Below are positions 28,006-37,122 of a stretch of 64,000 nucleotides of DNA, piece by piece. The position numbers and the translations under genes were made by a program. The notes beneath the pieces are model-generated. The model was not told the origin of the DNA, ran no database searches, and was given only the letters and a program-made list of their open reading frames with translations. Numbering within the stretch: position 1 is the first letter of the stretch; each line of letters opens with the position of its first letter. Source of the stretch: Bacteroides pyogenes (GTDB lineage Bacteria > Bacteroidota > Bacteroidia > Bacteroidales > Bacteroidaceae); the NCBI RefSeq assembly GCF_014196225.1, contig NZ_JACIDI010000002.1:186001-250000 (forward strand), written 5' to 3'.

Positions 28006-28916
28006 TAGGAATCGGAGAAACTATTCTCGATATCGTCTTTCGGGGAGGGCAGCCTTCGGTAGCCGTTCCCGGCGGATCGGTGTTCAACGGCATCGTGTCT
28101 CTAGGACGAATGGGAGTGAATGTCAATTTCATCAGCGAGACGGGAAACGACCGCGTAGGAAACACTATTCTGCAATTCATGCGCGAGAATCATGTGCCTA
28201 CCGAACACGTAAACGTGTTCCCCGACGGGAAATCGCCCGTATCGCTTGCTTTTCTCAACGAGCAAAACGATGCGGAATATATATTCTACAAGGATTATCC
28301 CAAACAGCGTCTGGATGTGATTTATCCTGTCTTACAGGAAGACGACATCGTGATGGTAGGCTCATACTATGCTCTCAATCCTGTTCTCCGCGACAAGATA
28401 CTGGAACTACTCGATCAGGCGCGCGAGAAGAAAGCTATCATTTATTACGATCCGAATTTCCGGTCTTCGCATAAAGACGAGGCTATGAAGCTGGCGCCCA
28501 CCATTATCGAAAACCTTGAATACGCCGATATCGTACGCGGTTCGGCGGAAGACTTCTTCTACATGTACGGCATGCGCGATGCAGACCGGATATACAAAGA
28601 CAAAATCAAGTTTTATTGCCCCCGGTTCATCTGCACCGCAGGCAGCGACAGCATATCACTCCGCAGCAATACCGTGAGCAAAGAGTATCCGGTAAAACCG
28701 TTGGAAGCCGTCAGCACCATCGGAGCAGGCGATAATTTCAATGCGGGACTGATATACGGACTGCTGAAATATGATGTCCGATACCGCGATCTGGATAATC
28801 TGAGTGAAGCGATCTGGGACAAAGTGATTCAGTGCGCGAAAGATTTTGCCGCCGAAGTTTGTCGCAGTTACTACAATTCGGTGTCCTTGGATTTTGCCCG
28901 CAGCTACTCCGGATGA
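27993..28916 (+). CDS. PfkB family carbohydrate kinase
   Basis: 307 residues from the ATG at 27993, inside the end of the isomerase gene. It has the ribokinase fold: GIGETILDIVF, PGGSVFNGIVSLGRMGV (first PfkB signature region), ADIVRGSAEDF, and STIGAGDNFNAGLIYGLL with the anion hole and catalytic Asp of GAGD. It phosphorylates a sugar; fructose or a related ketose is plausible but not shown. Translational coupling with the isomerase suggests one pathway. Confidence 0.92.
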   Translation: MRKVVGIGETILDIVFRGGQPSVAVPGGSVFNGIVSLGRMGVNVNFISETGNDRVGNTILQFMRENHVPTEHVNVFPDGKSPVSLAFLNEQNDAEYIFYKDYPKQRLDVIYPVLQEDDIVMVGSYYALNPVLRDKILELLDQAREKKAIIYYDPNFRSSHKDEAMKLAPTIIENLEYADIVRGSAEDFFYMYGMRDADRIYKDKIKFYCPRFICTAGSDSISLRSNTVSKEYPVKPLEAVSTIGAGDNFNAGLIYGLLKYDVRYRDLDNLSEAIWDKVIQCAKDFAAEVCRSYYNSVSLDFARSYSG

Positions 28917-28963
28917 TTGAAAAGAAAAGAATATATCTATTAACTTTGGCTAATTATCAGTCC

Positions 28964-28990
28964 GAAATTACCGGTTTTGCCGGTAATTTC
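28964..28990. promoter_or_regulatory. Perfect inverted repeat at the phosphatase promoter
   Basis: GAAATTACCGG (28964-28974) and CCGGTAATTTC (28980-28990) are an exact 11-bp dyad around five bases. The next base begins the -7 element. Its position suits an operator for a dimeric repressor. Confidence 0.6.
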
Positions 28991-28998
28991 TATCTTTG
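28991..28998 (+). promoter_or_regulatory. -7 element TATCTTTG of the phosphatase gene
   Basis: Exact match, 40 bases before the ATG. A second match (TAACTTTG) lies at 28941-28948, before the dyad. Confidence 0.7.
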
Positions 28999-29030
28999 CG
29001 CAAAGAGATGAACCAAACAAAGAAACTTTT

Positions 29031-30098
29031 ATGCGCAAGAACCTTCTAAGCCGGCTTACCGCTCTACTGCTTCTGACTTCATGTACAGACAATCGCCCCA
29101 ATATAACCGTGGTTTGCGAAGAAAACAGTGTAGGCAACTGCATCATTAAATGGGAGGTGAAACCTGCATTGAAAGGATTAGTCAAAGTCTATGCCTCCAC
29201 CACTCCCGATTTCATCGCTGAACGTATTCCTGTAGCCATAGCCCCCATCTCGGGCGAGAAAATCACAATCATTCCCGACGATCCCACCCAACGCTACTAT
29301 TACCTGATGGTGTTCGACAACAAATACCGGATTAAGACAGCCACCCGCAACATCAACATTCCCGGTGTTCAAAACTTTCGTGACTTGGGAGGATACCCAT
29401 CGTTCGAAACGGGCAAGGCTGTGCGTTGGGGCATGATATACCGGTCGGCCCAAATAGAAGACATCACGCCTTATGCCATACAAGAGCTCAAGAATATGGG
29501 AATACGGACAGTGATCGACCTGCGTTCCGACGAAGAGCGTCCCGCCACTACCTCGCTGCAAAAAGAAGGATTCAACATGGTGCACATCCCTCTTCCTACC
29601 GGGAATATAGATTATCTTCTGCAGGGAGTCCGCGAAGGGAAGATAGAAGCGGATACCATCTATCGGTCGATAGAACAGATAAACCGAGGGTTGGTAACCA
29701 ACTACCGGAAAGAATTCAGGAGATTGTTCACGATTTTACTCGACCGCAACTCCTACCCTGCCGTGGTTCACTGCACATCGGGCAAGGGACGTACGGGAGT
29801 GTTTTCCGCCCTACTTCTTGCTTCTTTGGGAGTAGACGATGACATTATCATGAAAGACTACCGGCTAAGCAACGACTTCTTCAACATCCCCAACGTTTCC
29901 AAGTACGCTTATCAGCTGCCGCCCCATTCACAGGAAGCCATCACCACCATCTACTCGGCAAAAGAGGATTTTCTGAACGCGGCCAAAGAGCAGATAGAAA
30001 GCGAATACGGAAATGTGAAAAACTATCTGGAAAAGGGTATCGGGCTTTCGAAAGAAGAAATCAAGCGTTTACGAAGCATTTTATTAACCGAAGACTGA
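29031..30098 (+). CDS. Tyrosine/serine P-loop phosphatase, exported lipoprotein
   Basis: 355 residues from the ATG at 29031, which gives a lipoprotein signal (LLLLTSCTDN). A fibronectin-like N-terminal part (about 25-115) precedes a Y_phosphatase3-type domain: NFRDLGGYPS, WGMIYRSAQI, TVIDLRSDEER and the P-loop HCTSGKGRTG with catalytic Cys and Arg. The enzyme should act outside the cytoplasm. Substrate unknown; phosphoprotein or phospholipid are both known in the family. Alone on its transcript, with an operator-like dyad at the promoter. Confidence 0.92.
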   Translation: MRKNLLSRLTALLLLTSCTDNRPNITVVCEENSVGNCIIKWEVKPALKGLVKVYASTTPDFIAERIPVAIAPISGEKITIIPDDPTQRYYYLMVFDNKYRIKTATRNINIPGVQNFRDLGGYPSFETGKAVRWGMIYRSAQIEDITPYAIQELKNMGIRTVIDLRSDEERPATTSLQKEGFNMVHIPLPTGNIDYLLQGVREGKIEADTIYRSIEQINRGLVTNYRKEFRRLFTILLDRNSYPAVVHCTSGKGRTGVFSALLLASLGVDDDIIMKDYRLSNDFFNIPNVSKYAYQLPPHSQEAITTIYSAKEDFLNAAKEQIESEYGNVKNYLEKGIGLSKEEIKRLRSILLTED

Positions 30099-30130
30099 AA
30101 ACGCGAATGAAGCAAACCGATAGGCAACGC

Positions 30131-30290
30131 CCGCTCGTTGGATATTGACCGCTCGAAGTTCAAGGCTTGCACATGGAGCAAGACAACATGGAGCAAGACA
30201 AAGTGTACGTGGGGGGCATACCCGAGCGGCTGTTGAAGATCAGGGCTGCGCATGGAGCAAGTGAAGAGGCAAAATACGTATGAGGCATAC
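30131..30290. repeat. 65-bp repeat with an internal 15-bp duplication, two units
   Basis: A block starting TCGAAGTTCAAGGCTTGCAC (30153) recurs at 30233 as TTGAAGATCAGGGCTGCGC. The offset is 80 because the first unit contains ACATGGAGCAAGACA twice; without it the spacing is 65. It occupies the gap between the phosphatase and the helicase. Confidence 0.75.
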
Positions 30291-30391
30291 TTACACTGCT
30301 TTCAGCCATACATTCCCACCTCTCCGTCATTTTTTTCACTCTCCGCATTCAAATCTCTGCCCTGTACCCTCTGATTTTCAAATAATTTATC

Positions 30392-30399
30392 TATCTTTG
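30392..30399 (+). promoter_or_regulatory. -7 element TATCTTTG of the helicase-glutaminase operon
   Basis: Exact TAnnTTTG match 38 bases before the helicase ATG. Confidence 0.75.
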
Positions 30400-30429
30400 C
30401 GCCCGAAATAAAAGATATACAGAGATTTA

Positions 30430-32283
30430 ATGAAGACATTTGAAGAGCTTGGTGTTTCTCCGGAGATACGCAAAGCAATTGAAGAAATGGGATATGAGAA
30501 TCCCATGCCGGTACAAGAGGAAGTGATTCCGTACCTTTTAGGAGAAAATAATGATGTAGTAGCTCTTGCACAGACAGGAACCGGCAAAACAGCCGCCTTT
30601 GGTCTGCCTCTATTGCAGCAGGTAGATATAGAGAAGCGGGTTCCCCAATCTCTGATCCTTTGCCCCACCCGCGAGCTTTGCCTCCAGATAGCGGGCGACC
30701 TGAACGATTACTCCAAATACATCGACGGACTGAAAGTGCTGCCCGTGTACGGCGGCTCTTCCATCGACAGCCAGATACGCAGCCTCAAAAGAGGTGTGCA
30801 CATTATTGTTGCCACACCGGGACGACTGCTCGACCTGATGGAGCGGAAAACGGTTTCCCTCTCCACCGTCTGCAACGTGGTGATGGACGAAGCGGACGAG
30901 ATGCTGAACATGGGCTTTACCGACAGCATCAACGCCATTCTCGCCGATGTGCCCGAAGAACGGAACACGTTGCTGTTTTCAGCCACCATGAGTCCGGAAA
31001 TCGCACGCATCTCGAAGAAGTACCTGCGCGACGCGAAGGAAATTACCATCGGACGGAAGAACGAAAGCACGAGCAACGTGAAACACGTGGTGTACACCGT
31101 GCAGGCGAAAGACAAGTACGAAGCACTGAAGCGTATCGTCGACTATTACCCGCAGATATACGGCATCATCTTCTGCCGCACCCGCAAAGAGACGCAGGAG
31201 ATTGCAGACAAGCTGATGCAGGAGGGGTATAATGCCGACTCGCTGCACGGAGAGCTCTCTCAGGCGCAGCGCGACACGGTGATGCAGAAGTTCCGCATCC
31301 GCAACCTGCAACTGCTGGTTGCCACCGACGTAGCGGCGCGCGGCCTCGACGTAGACGACCTGACGCACGTAATCAACTACGGGTTGCCCGACGACACGGA
31401 AAGCTATACGCACCGCAGCGGACGTACGGGACGTGCGGGAAAGACGGGAACCTCCATCGCCATCATCAACCTGCGCGAAAAAGGCAAGATGCGCCAGATA
31501 GAACGCATCATCGGCAAGAAGTTCATTGCCGGAGAAATGCCGACAGCCGCCGGAATCTGCCAGAAGCAGTTGATTAAAGTGATAGACGACCTTGAGAAGG
31601 TGAAAGTGAACGAGGAAGAGATCGCCGACTTCATGCCAGAGATTTACCGCAAACTGGAATGGCTGAGCAAAGAGGACTTGATCAAGCGGATGGTGTCGCA
31701 CGAATTCAACCGCTTCTCCGAGTATTACCGCGGACGTGCGGAGATAGAACAGCCTTCCGACAGCCGTGGCGACCGGAAAGATGGGGGACGCGAAAAAAGA
31801 AGCCGTAAAGCGGAAGCGGGGTTCACCCGTCTGTTCATCAATCTGGGGAAAACTGATCATTTCTTCCCGAACGAACTGATCAGTCTGCTCAACAACAACA
31901 CGCGCGGACGCATCGAATTGGGACGCATCGACCTGATGCAGAACTACTCGTTCTTCGAGGTAGACGAACGAGAGACGAACAACGTTCTGAAAGCACTGAA
32001 CCGGGCAAAATGGGGAGGACGAAAAGTAGTAGTCGAAGTAGCGGGCGAAGAGAATGAGAAAAGCCGCGAAAAAGGCAGAAGCAAGAGCACGCCCAAAGCA
32101 GAATCGCCGAAAAGAACGAAGAAAGAACCGAAGAAGGAAGGAAAGAAAGAAAAACCCAGCCGCGAAGAACGGGGATATACCAGCGCGCGCGGACCTAAGA
32201 AGAAAGACGACTGGAAACAGTTCTTCAAAGGCGAAGATCCCGACTTCAGCGAAGAGGGATGGGCACGCCGGAAAAAGAAGTAA
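30430..32283 (+). CDS. DEAD-box ATP-dependent RNA helicase, CsdA/DeaD-like
   Basis: 617 residues. All core motifs are present: Q motif with GYENPMPVQ, AQTGTGKT, PTRELCLQ, ATPGR, MDEADEM, SAT, the second RecA domain with RGLDVDD and HRSGRTGRAG. A DbpA-like RNA-binding domain follows (about 455-525, RLFINLGKTDHFFPNELI), then a Lys/Arg/Glu-rich tail (530-617). It unwinds RNA in ribosome assembly, mRNA decay or cold adaptation. Glutaminase follows after 18 bp. Confidence 0.95.
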   Translation: MKTFEELGVSPEIRKAIEEMGYENPMPVQEEVIPYLLGENNDVVALAQTGTGKTAAFGLPLLQQVDIEKRVPQSLILCPTRELCLQIAGDLNDYSKYIDGLKVLPVYGGSSIDSQIRSLKRGVHIIVATPGRLLDLMERKTVSLSTVCNVVMDEADEMLNMGFTDSINAILADVPEERNTLLFSATMSPEIARISKKYLRDAKEITIGRKNESTSNVKHVVYTVQAKDKYEALKRIVDYYPQIYGIIFCRTRKETQEIADKLMQEGYNADSLHGELSQAQRDTVMQKFRIRNLQLLVATDVAARGLDVDDLTHVINYGLPDDTESYTHRSGRTGRAGKTGTSIAIINLREKGKMRQIERIIGKKFIAGEMPTAAGICQKQLIKVIDDLEKVKVNEEEIADFMPEIYRKLEWLSKEDLIKRMVSHEFNRFSEYYRGRAEIEQPSDSRGDRKDGGREKRSRKAEAGFTRLFINLGKTDHFFPNELISLLNNNTRGRIELGRIDLMQNYSFFEVDERETNNVLKALNRAKWGGRKVVVEVAGEENEKSREKGRSKSTPKAESPKRTKKEPKKEGKKEKPSREERGYTSARGPKKKDDWKQFFKGEDPDFSEEGWARRKKK

Positions 32284-32301
32284 AACCAATATCATACAGC
32301 G

Positions 32302-33216
32302 ATGGATTACCAGCAAATACTTTCTGAAATCTACCGGGAGATACAGCCTTACGCCAAAGACGGGAAAGTAGCGGACTACATACCGGCATTGGCGCAGGTA
32401 AATCCCGACCGGTTCGGAATATGTATCACCACCACAGAGGGAGAGACATTTACGTTGGGACAGGCAGACACACGTTTTTCCATACAGAGCATCACGAAAG
32501 TGTTCGCCCTTTCCATGTGCCTCAGCATCCTGGGAAGCGACCTATGGAAAAGAATCGGCAAGGAGCCTTCGGGAACAGCGTTCAACTCGCTCATTCAGCT
32601 GGAAGTGGAGAAGGGGCATCCGCGCAATCCGTTTATCAATGCCGGAGCCATCGTACTGGCAGATATCCTGTTGTCTCACCTGCCGTCGCCGGAAGAAGAC
32701 TATATCAGTTTCGTCCGCTCCATCAGCGGCAGCCGCACGGTGGACTACAACCGGGAAACGGCTGTATCCGAACGCGAAAAGAGCTACATCAACGCGGCGA
32801 TAGCCAATCTGTTGAAATATTACGGCAATCTGGAGAACGATATCGAAAGCGTTCTCCGCTTCTATTTCCTCCAATGCTCCGTAGAGATGAGCTGCACGGA
32901 GCTTTCGAGGGCATTCCTGCCCTTTGCCGACCACCGGTCGCCGTTCAGCTTCAATGGTGTCGATCTGACCTCCTCGCAGGTGAAGCGCATCAACGCCATC
33001 ATGCAGACATGCGGTTTCTATGACGAAGCGGGAGAATTCTCCTACTTAGTAGGATTGCCCGGAAAGAGCGGAGTCGGAGGGGGCATTGCCGCCATCCATC
33101 CGAGACTCTACTCGGTAACGGTATGGAGCCCCAGACTGAACGCCAAAGGCAACTCCATCATGGGCATGAAAGCGTTGGAGCTGCTGACTACACGCACGCA
33201 GGAATCTATCTTCTGA
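32302..33216 (+). CDS. glsA: Glutaminase A
   Basis: 304 residues. It hydrolyses glutamine to glutamate and ammonia in the cytoplasm. The beta-lactamase-like fold shows the Ser63-xx-Lys66 dyad in QSITKVF, the NPFINAGAI block, YNREVAVSE-like YNRETAVSE, and SGVGGGIAAIHP near the C-terminus. Length fits the family (about 305-310). Cotranscribed with the helicase. Its last codons and stop (TTCTGAATACACTC at 33211) are repeated 19 bp downstream. Confidence 0.95.
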   Translation: MDYQQILSEIYREIQPYAKDGKVADYIPALAQVNPDRFGICITTTEGETFTLGQADTRFSIQSITKVFALSMCLSILGSDLWKRIGKEPSGTAFNSLIQLEVEKGHPRNPFINAGAIVLADILLSHLPSPEEDYISFVRSISGSRTVDYNRETAVSEREKSYINAAIANLLKYYGNLENDIESVLRFYFLQCSVEMSCTELSRAFLPFADHRSPFSFNGVDLTSSQVKRINAIMQTCGFYDEAGEFSYLVGLPGKSGVGGGIAAIHPRLYSVTVWSPRLNAKGNSIMGMKALELLTTRTQESIF

Positions 33217-33248
33217 ATACACTCCGGACTTCTGAATACACTCTGGTC
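33211..33248. repeat. 19-bp direct repeat that includes the glsA stop codon
   Basis: TTCTGAATACACTCCGGAC (33211-33229) is followed at once by TTCTGAATACACTCTGGTC (33230-33248). The first copy holds the last glsA codon and its stop. Confidence 0.9.
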
Positions 33249-33296
33249 GAACAATTGACATGTGCAATGACGGACCTCTGTGCGGCAGGTGCTTTT

Positions 33297-33494
33297 TGCC
33301 GCTGAAGTGCCTATATACAGGGCACTGCAATATACATATATGGCTACCGCGGTGTACATATATGGCTACCGTGGTGTGCATATATGGCTACCGCGGTGAG
33401 TATATATGGCTACCACGGTGAGTATATATGGCTACCGCGGTGAGTATATATGATTATTGCGGCAGGTATATATCGCAGTCCCGACGGGCATGCA
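33297..33494. repeat. 22-bp array, TATATATGG family (locus 2)
   Basis: Units align at 33297, 33319, 33341, 33363, 33385, 33407, 33429, 33451 and 33473, exactly 22 bp apart. The middle five carry TATATGGCTACCGCGGTG with few changes; the edges decay. It separates the convergent glsA and PUL 2 regulator genes. The remaining bases to 33616 show no gene. Confidence 0.93.
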
Positions 33495-33616
33495 CGAGCA
33501 TCACGACGGGGTATGTATGCGCATGCTCGTCGAACGTATCTTACCGTCAGGCAGACAGTCTGTACATAGATCGTCAGAGAAGGATGCCGGAAGAAGCAAG
33601 GAAGGGGCTGCAACCT

Positions 33617-36481
33617 CTATTCAAAGTCGATAAGAAAGTCGACAAGAGTGCTTCCTTCGGGAATGGAGAGTTTTTTCCGCAAGCGATAGCGCGCCGCCTC
33701 GACACCGCGGACAGTGAGATTGGTGAACTGCGCGATATCCTTCGTGGAGAGGTTGAGCCTCAGCAGCGCACAGAATTTCAGGTCGCCGGGAGTAAGCGTG
33801 GGATACTGTTTCCGCAGGTTGCGGAAGAAGTTCTTGTGTATCAGGTCGAAGTTCTTGCGGTATATATCCCAGAACTCCTCGTCGTTCACGCTTCCGCTGA
33901 TCTGGCTCAGAATCGCTTCCACATCACGGCGGCTCACGCTTCCCTTCCGCTCCTGTTGCAACATGGCTTCCCTCAGGCTTTCCACCGCTTTGTTGGATGC
34001 TACGGCATCGAGCGCAAGACTTGCCAGTTCTTTTCCCTTTGCGGAGAGTTCGGACTCGAGTAACTGCTGCCGCTGCCGGGCGATAATGTGTTCCTGTTCC
34101 AGCATCTTGAAGTCTTGCTTTATTTTCTCCTCTTCATACTCTTTATTGCGCTTGCGCATCATTCTCGACGTATGCCAACGAGAGTAAAGAAACACAAGGA
34201 CGAGGGCGAGAAACAGATACGCCGCCCAGGCATATACCGACAGATAGAAGGGTCTGGGCTTGCAGAAGTAGTATTCCGCAAAGCCCAATTCCCTGCCGTC
34301 GATGCTTTTCACCGAAGCCGTGAAACGGTAATCGCCATACTCCAGACTGCCGTAAGTGACGACCGGCTGGGCTGATATCGACTCAAGAGCAGGGGATCCG
34401 CCCGCGAGGCAATAGTGGAAAGTCAGCGACTCACCGTTAAAGTCGGGATAAGACAATCTGAAAGTGACATCGCCACGCACCTTCTCATTCGCTTCCTTGC
34501 CGCTTGTCACGGGCAGGAGGTGCAAAGAATGGTCGCGCGACAAGGAGGTGACTGCGCTTATCTGCAAAGCGCGCCCCTCTCCCGCCTCAACTTCCGCATG
34601 CCGCATATCGAGACGCCCGACGCCGTTGTTCAGGCAGAAGTAAACGATGTCGTCATCCACATAAACGTGGCTGTTGTTCTCGTTGCATTCGAGTCCGAAG
34701 AACGAGGCGGGCACAAAACGCACCAGAACGAACCTGCCCTTATCGTACCTGATAAGGCTGTATCCCCGATGATCGGCAAGCCAATACGTATTGTCATCTA
34801 CGGAAGCCGCAGAGTTAATCCCGCCATGGAGTATAGCGTTCAACTGCGTGAAAGGAACGATGGCTTGCTTGATGTCGTCGTACGTATAGGTCTTTTCACT
34901 GTCGGAGAACACCACTCTTCCGCGTATCTTCACCACGTGCATCAGGCTGCGCCCCTTTGCGTTGTCCGAGAGCGACTTGATGTAGTCGCACCCCGCTACT
35001 TTGTGCAAGTCTTTCGAAAGAGTTATCTTATAGATACCGAGACTCATGTGGGCAGCCCATATCGTTCCGCTATGGTCGACCTCGAACTGCCGGACAGGAC
35101 TACGGAAACCGTCGACCGCATGAGAGAAAGTCCACTTCCCTCCCGTCTTCCTGTAGATGCGAAGATCGTAGTACGAAGACTCCAGCAGCACCTCCTGCTC
35201 GTTGATCACGCATTTCCTCAGGCATGTGCTGCCGGTTTCCACTCCCGGAATGCCGTAAGCCACCGCTCCCTCTATCGCTTTGGTTCCGAAGTTGTTTCCC
35301 AGCAGCACCTGCGAATCGAAAGCCGTGACATGCCAGTTGTGCCCTTCCGCTCCTTGTATGGGAACAATGGTTTCCGTCGTAAAAGGATATAGCCAAGCCG
35401 ATTGGTTGGTAGCGATATAGAGGTTGCCGTTAAAGGCATTGACTCCGTATACCATTCCCAGCGATTGCGAATTACGGCCGGGAATGAGCGCTGAGAAAGG
35501 CGATCCGGTATGAATGAGAGCAATGCCCGTATCGAGCGCGGCCCATACGTTGTTGTCGCGATCGCAGAACAAACGCAGTACGGAGTTGTTGCACAAACGG
35601 TTGCTTACGTTGCAGTGCCACCTCTGCCTGCCTTTGCTGTCGATGGCATAAATGCCGTTGCGGATTGTTCCTATCACGATGGTAGAGTCCGACGGAATCA
35701 TCACAGCCCTGTTTACCTGCCGGTTCTTCAGTTCGCCGTCGATACCCGTAAGGCGCGGAGTCAACTTCCTGCCGTCGTAATCGAACAGTCCATGCCACTC
35801 GGTGCAGAGTATCATCCTTCCGCCCGATGTGGGGATAAGCGCTACAACAGCGTCTCCACCCAACTCTTCACGCGTGATGAGAGGTTTATATTCATCATTC
35901 TCGAGAAGACAGAAGTCTCCGTTCACCAACTGCACATAGATATTGCCGTGAGCCTGATGGAAGTATAGCGGCAGCCGGTCGGGATCATAGTGTGCGGTTA
36001 CCTTTTGCCCGTCGTATCTGAACCATGAGCTGAATGACTGGAAATAGATGGAACCTCCGGCTTTGAGTATATTCCATATTTCATCATTATGTGTCTCTCC
36101 GTTCTCCGGGCGGCTCCATAGCGAAGTATACTCGAGCGATCCGAAAGAGTTCCGGGTAAAGTAGCCGAAGTCTTCGTAAGCTCCCACGTATATGCGGTCG
36201 CCATCCACCAGCACCGAACGCACCGTCTGGCTGCCGGGCATCGGGTATTTAGTCCACATGTAGCCGTCGAAGCAAAGCAATCCGGTGTTATTGCCTACAT
36301 ACATCTCTCCGTTCGGACCCTGCGCCAGAGCCCAGTTCTGCAATCCCGATCGGTAATCCTTAGCCGTATAATTGGTGACAACAGGCATAAATGCAGTTGC
36401 CCGGCATACGGAGGGGCAAATGCAAACCGCCGCTATAACGGCCAGTGAGAATATCAAGCTACGCCATCGCATCAAAGCCAT
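33617..36481 (-). CDS. Propeller-sensor transmembrane regulator with LuxR-type HTH, PUL 2
   Basis: 954 residues. Signal peptide, then a large periplasmic two-component-regulator-type propeller (about 35-650; NGEMYVGNNTGLLCFDG, WAALDTGIALIHTG), a Y_Y_Y-like domain (about 660-745), one membrane segment (about 750-772), a coiled coil and a C-terminal HTH (LTPGDLKFCALLRLNLSTKD, then TNLTVRGVEAARYRLRKKL). It has no histidine kinase or receiver, so it is a one-component relative of hybrid two-component PUL regulators. It is divergent from PUL 2 susC and likely controls it in response to a glycan breakdown product. Confidence 0.88.
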   Translation of the reverse strand: MALMRWRSLIFSLAVIAAVCICPSVCRATAFMPVVTNYTAKDYRSGLQNWALAQGPNGEMYVGNNTGLLCFDGYMWTKYPMPGSQTVRSVLVDGDRIYVGAYEDFGYFTRNSFGSLEYTSLWSRPENGETHNDEIWNILKAGGSIYFQSFSSWFRYDGQKVTAHYDPDRLPLYFHQAHGNIYVQLVNGDFCLLENDEYKPLITREELGGDAVVALIPTSGGRMILCTEWHGLFDYDGRKLTPRLTGIDGELKNRQVNRAVMIPSDSTIVIGTIRNGIYAIDSKGRQRWHCNVSNRLCNNSVLRLFCDRDNNVWAALDTGIALIHTGSPFSALIPGRNSQSLGMVYGVNAFNGNLYIATNQSAWLYPFTTETIVPIQGAEGHNWHVTAFDSQVLLGNNFGTKAIEGAVAYGIPGVETGSTCLRKCVINEQEVLLESSYYDLRIYRKTGGKWTFSHAVDGFRSPVRQFEVDHSGTIWAAHMSLGIYKITLSKDLHKVAGCDYIKSLSDNAKGRSLMHVVKIRGRVVFSDSEKTYTYDDIKQAIVPFTQLNAILHGGINSAASVDDNTYWLADHRGYSLIRYDKGRFVLVRFVPASFFGLECNENNSHVYVDDDIVYFCLNNGVGRLDMRHAEVEAGEGRALQISAVTSLSRDHSLHLLPVTSGKEANEKVRGDVTFRLSYPDFNGESLTFHYCLAGGSPALESISAQPVVTYGSLEYGDYRFTASVKSIDGRELGFAEYYFCKPRPFYLSVYAWAAYLFLALVLVFLYSRWHTSRMMRKRNKEYEEEKIKQDFKMLEQEHIIARQRQQLLESELSAKGKELASLALDAVASNKAVESLREAMLQQERKGSVSRRDVEAILSQISGSVNDEEFWDIYRKNFDLIHKNFFRNLRKQYPTLTPGDLKFCALLRLNLSTKDIAQFTNLTVRGVEAARYRLRKKLSIPEGSTLVDFLIDFE

Positions 36482-36800
36482 ACGCTTATAAAGTTATTCA
36501 CCGCAGAGACATGAAAGAATCACGTGGGCAAGTTATCAAGAAATTCCCGAAACTGCAAGACAAGCCCCCTAAAAACCTCAGAACACGACAAACGTAGTAA
36601 AAACGTAGTGCTCTATAACATAAAAGTAGTAGCATGGTACGGAAAACCTTGCAAATATTTCAAAAGAAACATTTCTTTGTGTTATTCATTAGCGGTGCGC
36701 CAGTTTGCGGCAGCGCGTTACTTGTTACTTTACGATGCCTTAGTTTAGATACGTCAGTTTGCTATGAGCCGGCCATTGCCATGCAATTCGTTCACATAAA

Positions 36801-37080
36801 GCAGAATAATCTTAATCGCAATAGGTTAGACTTCGTTGCAACAGATTGAATCTAAGTATAGCAGATTAATCTCATCGCAAAAGATTAAACTTCGTTGCAA
36901 CTGATTAGACCTAATCGCAGCAGATGAAATCTAAGTATAGAAAGGTTAATCTCATCGCAAAAGATTAGACTTTGTTGCAGTAGATTTAGACCTAATTGCA
37001 GCAGACTAAATCTAAGCATAGCAGGTTAAACCTCATTGCGAACCCATTAAACCTTTTAAACCTTAATTGCAAACCGATTG
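36801..37080. repeat. AT-rich array of about 20-bp units with 80-bp superperiod, upstream of PUL 2 susC
   Basis: Units of the type GCAAAAGATTAAACTTCGTT run from about 36801 to 37080. The marker CTCATCGCAAAAGATTA occurs at 36871 and 36951, with decayed forms at 36811 and 37031, so four units make a block of 80. Several units hold the palindrome AGATTAATCT. It ends about 40 bp before the susC ATG. The gap 36482-36800 shows nothing else, and no TAnnTTTG is seen close to susC. Confidence 0.85.
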
Positions 37081-37122
37081 TATCAATTAACCTTATTATC
37101 AACCAAATCTATTTGAGAAACA

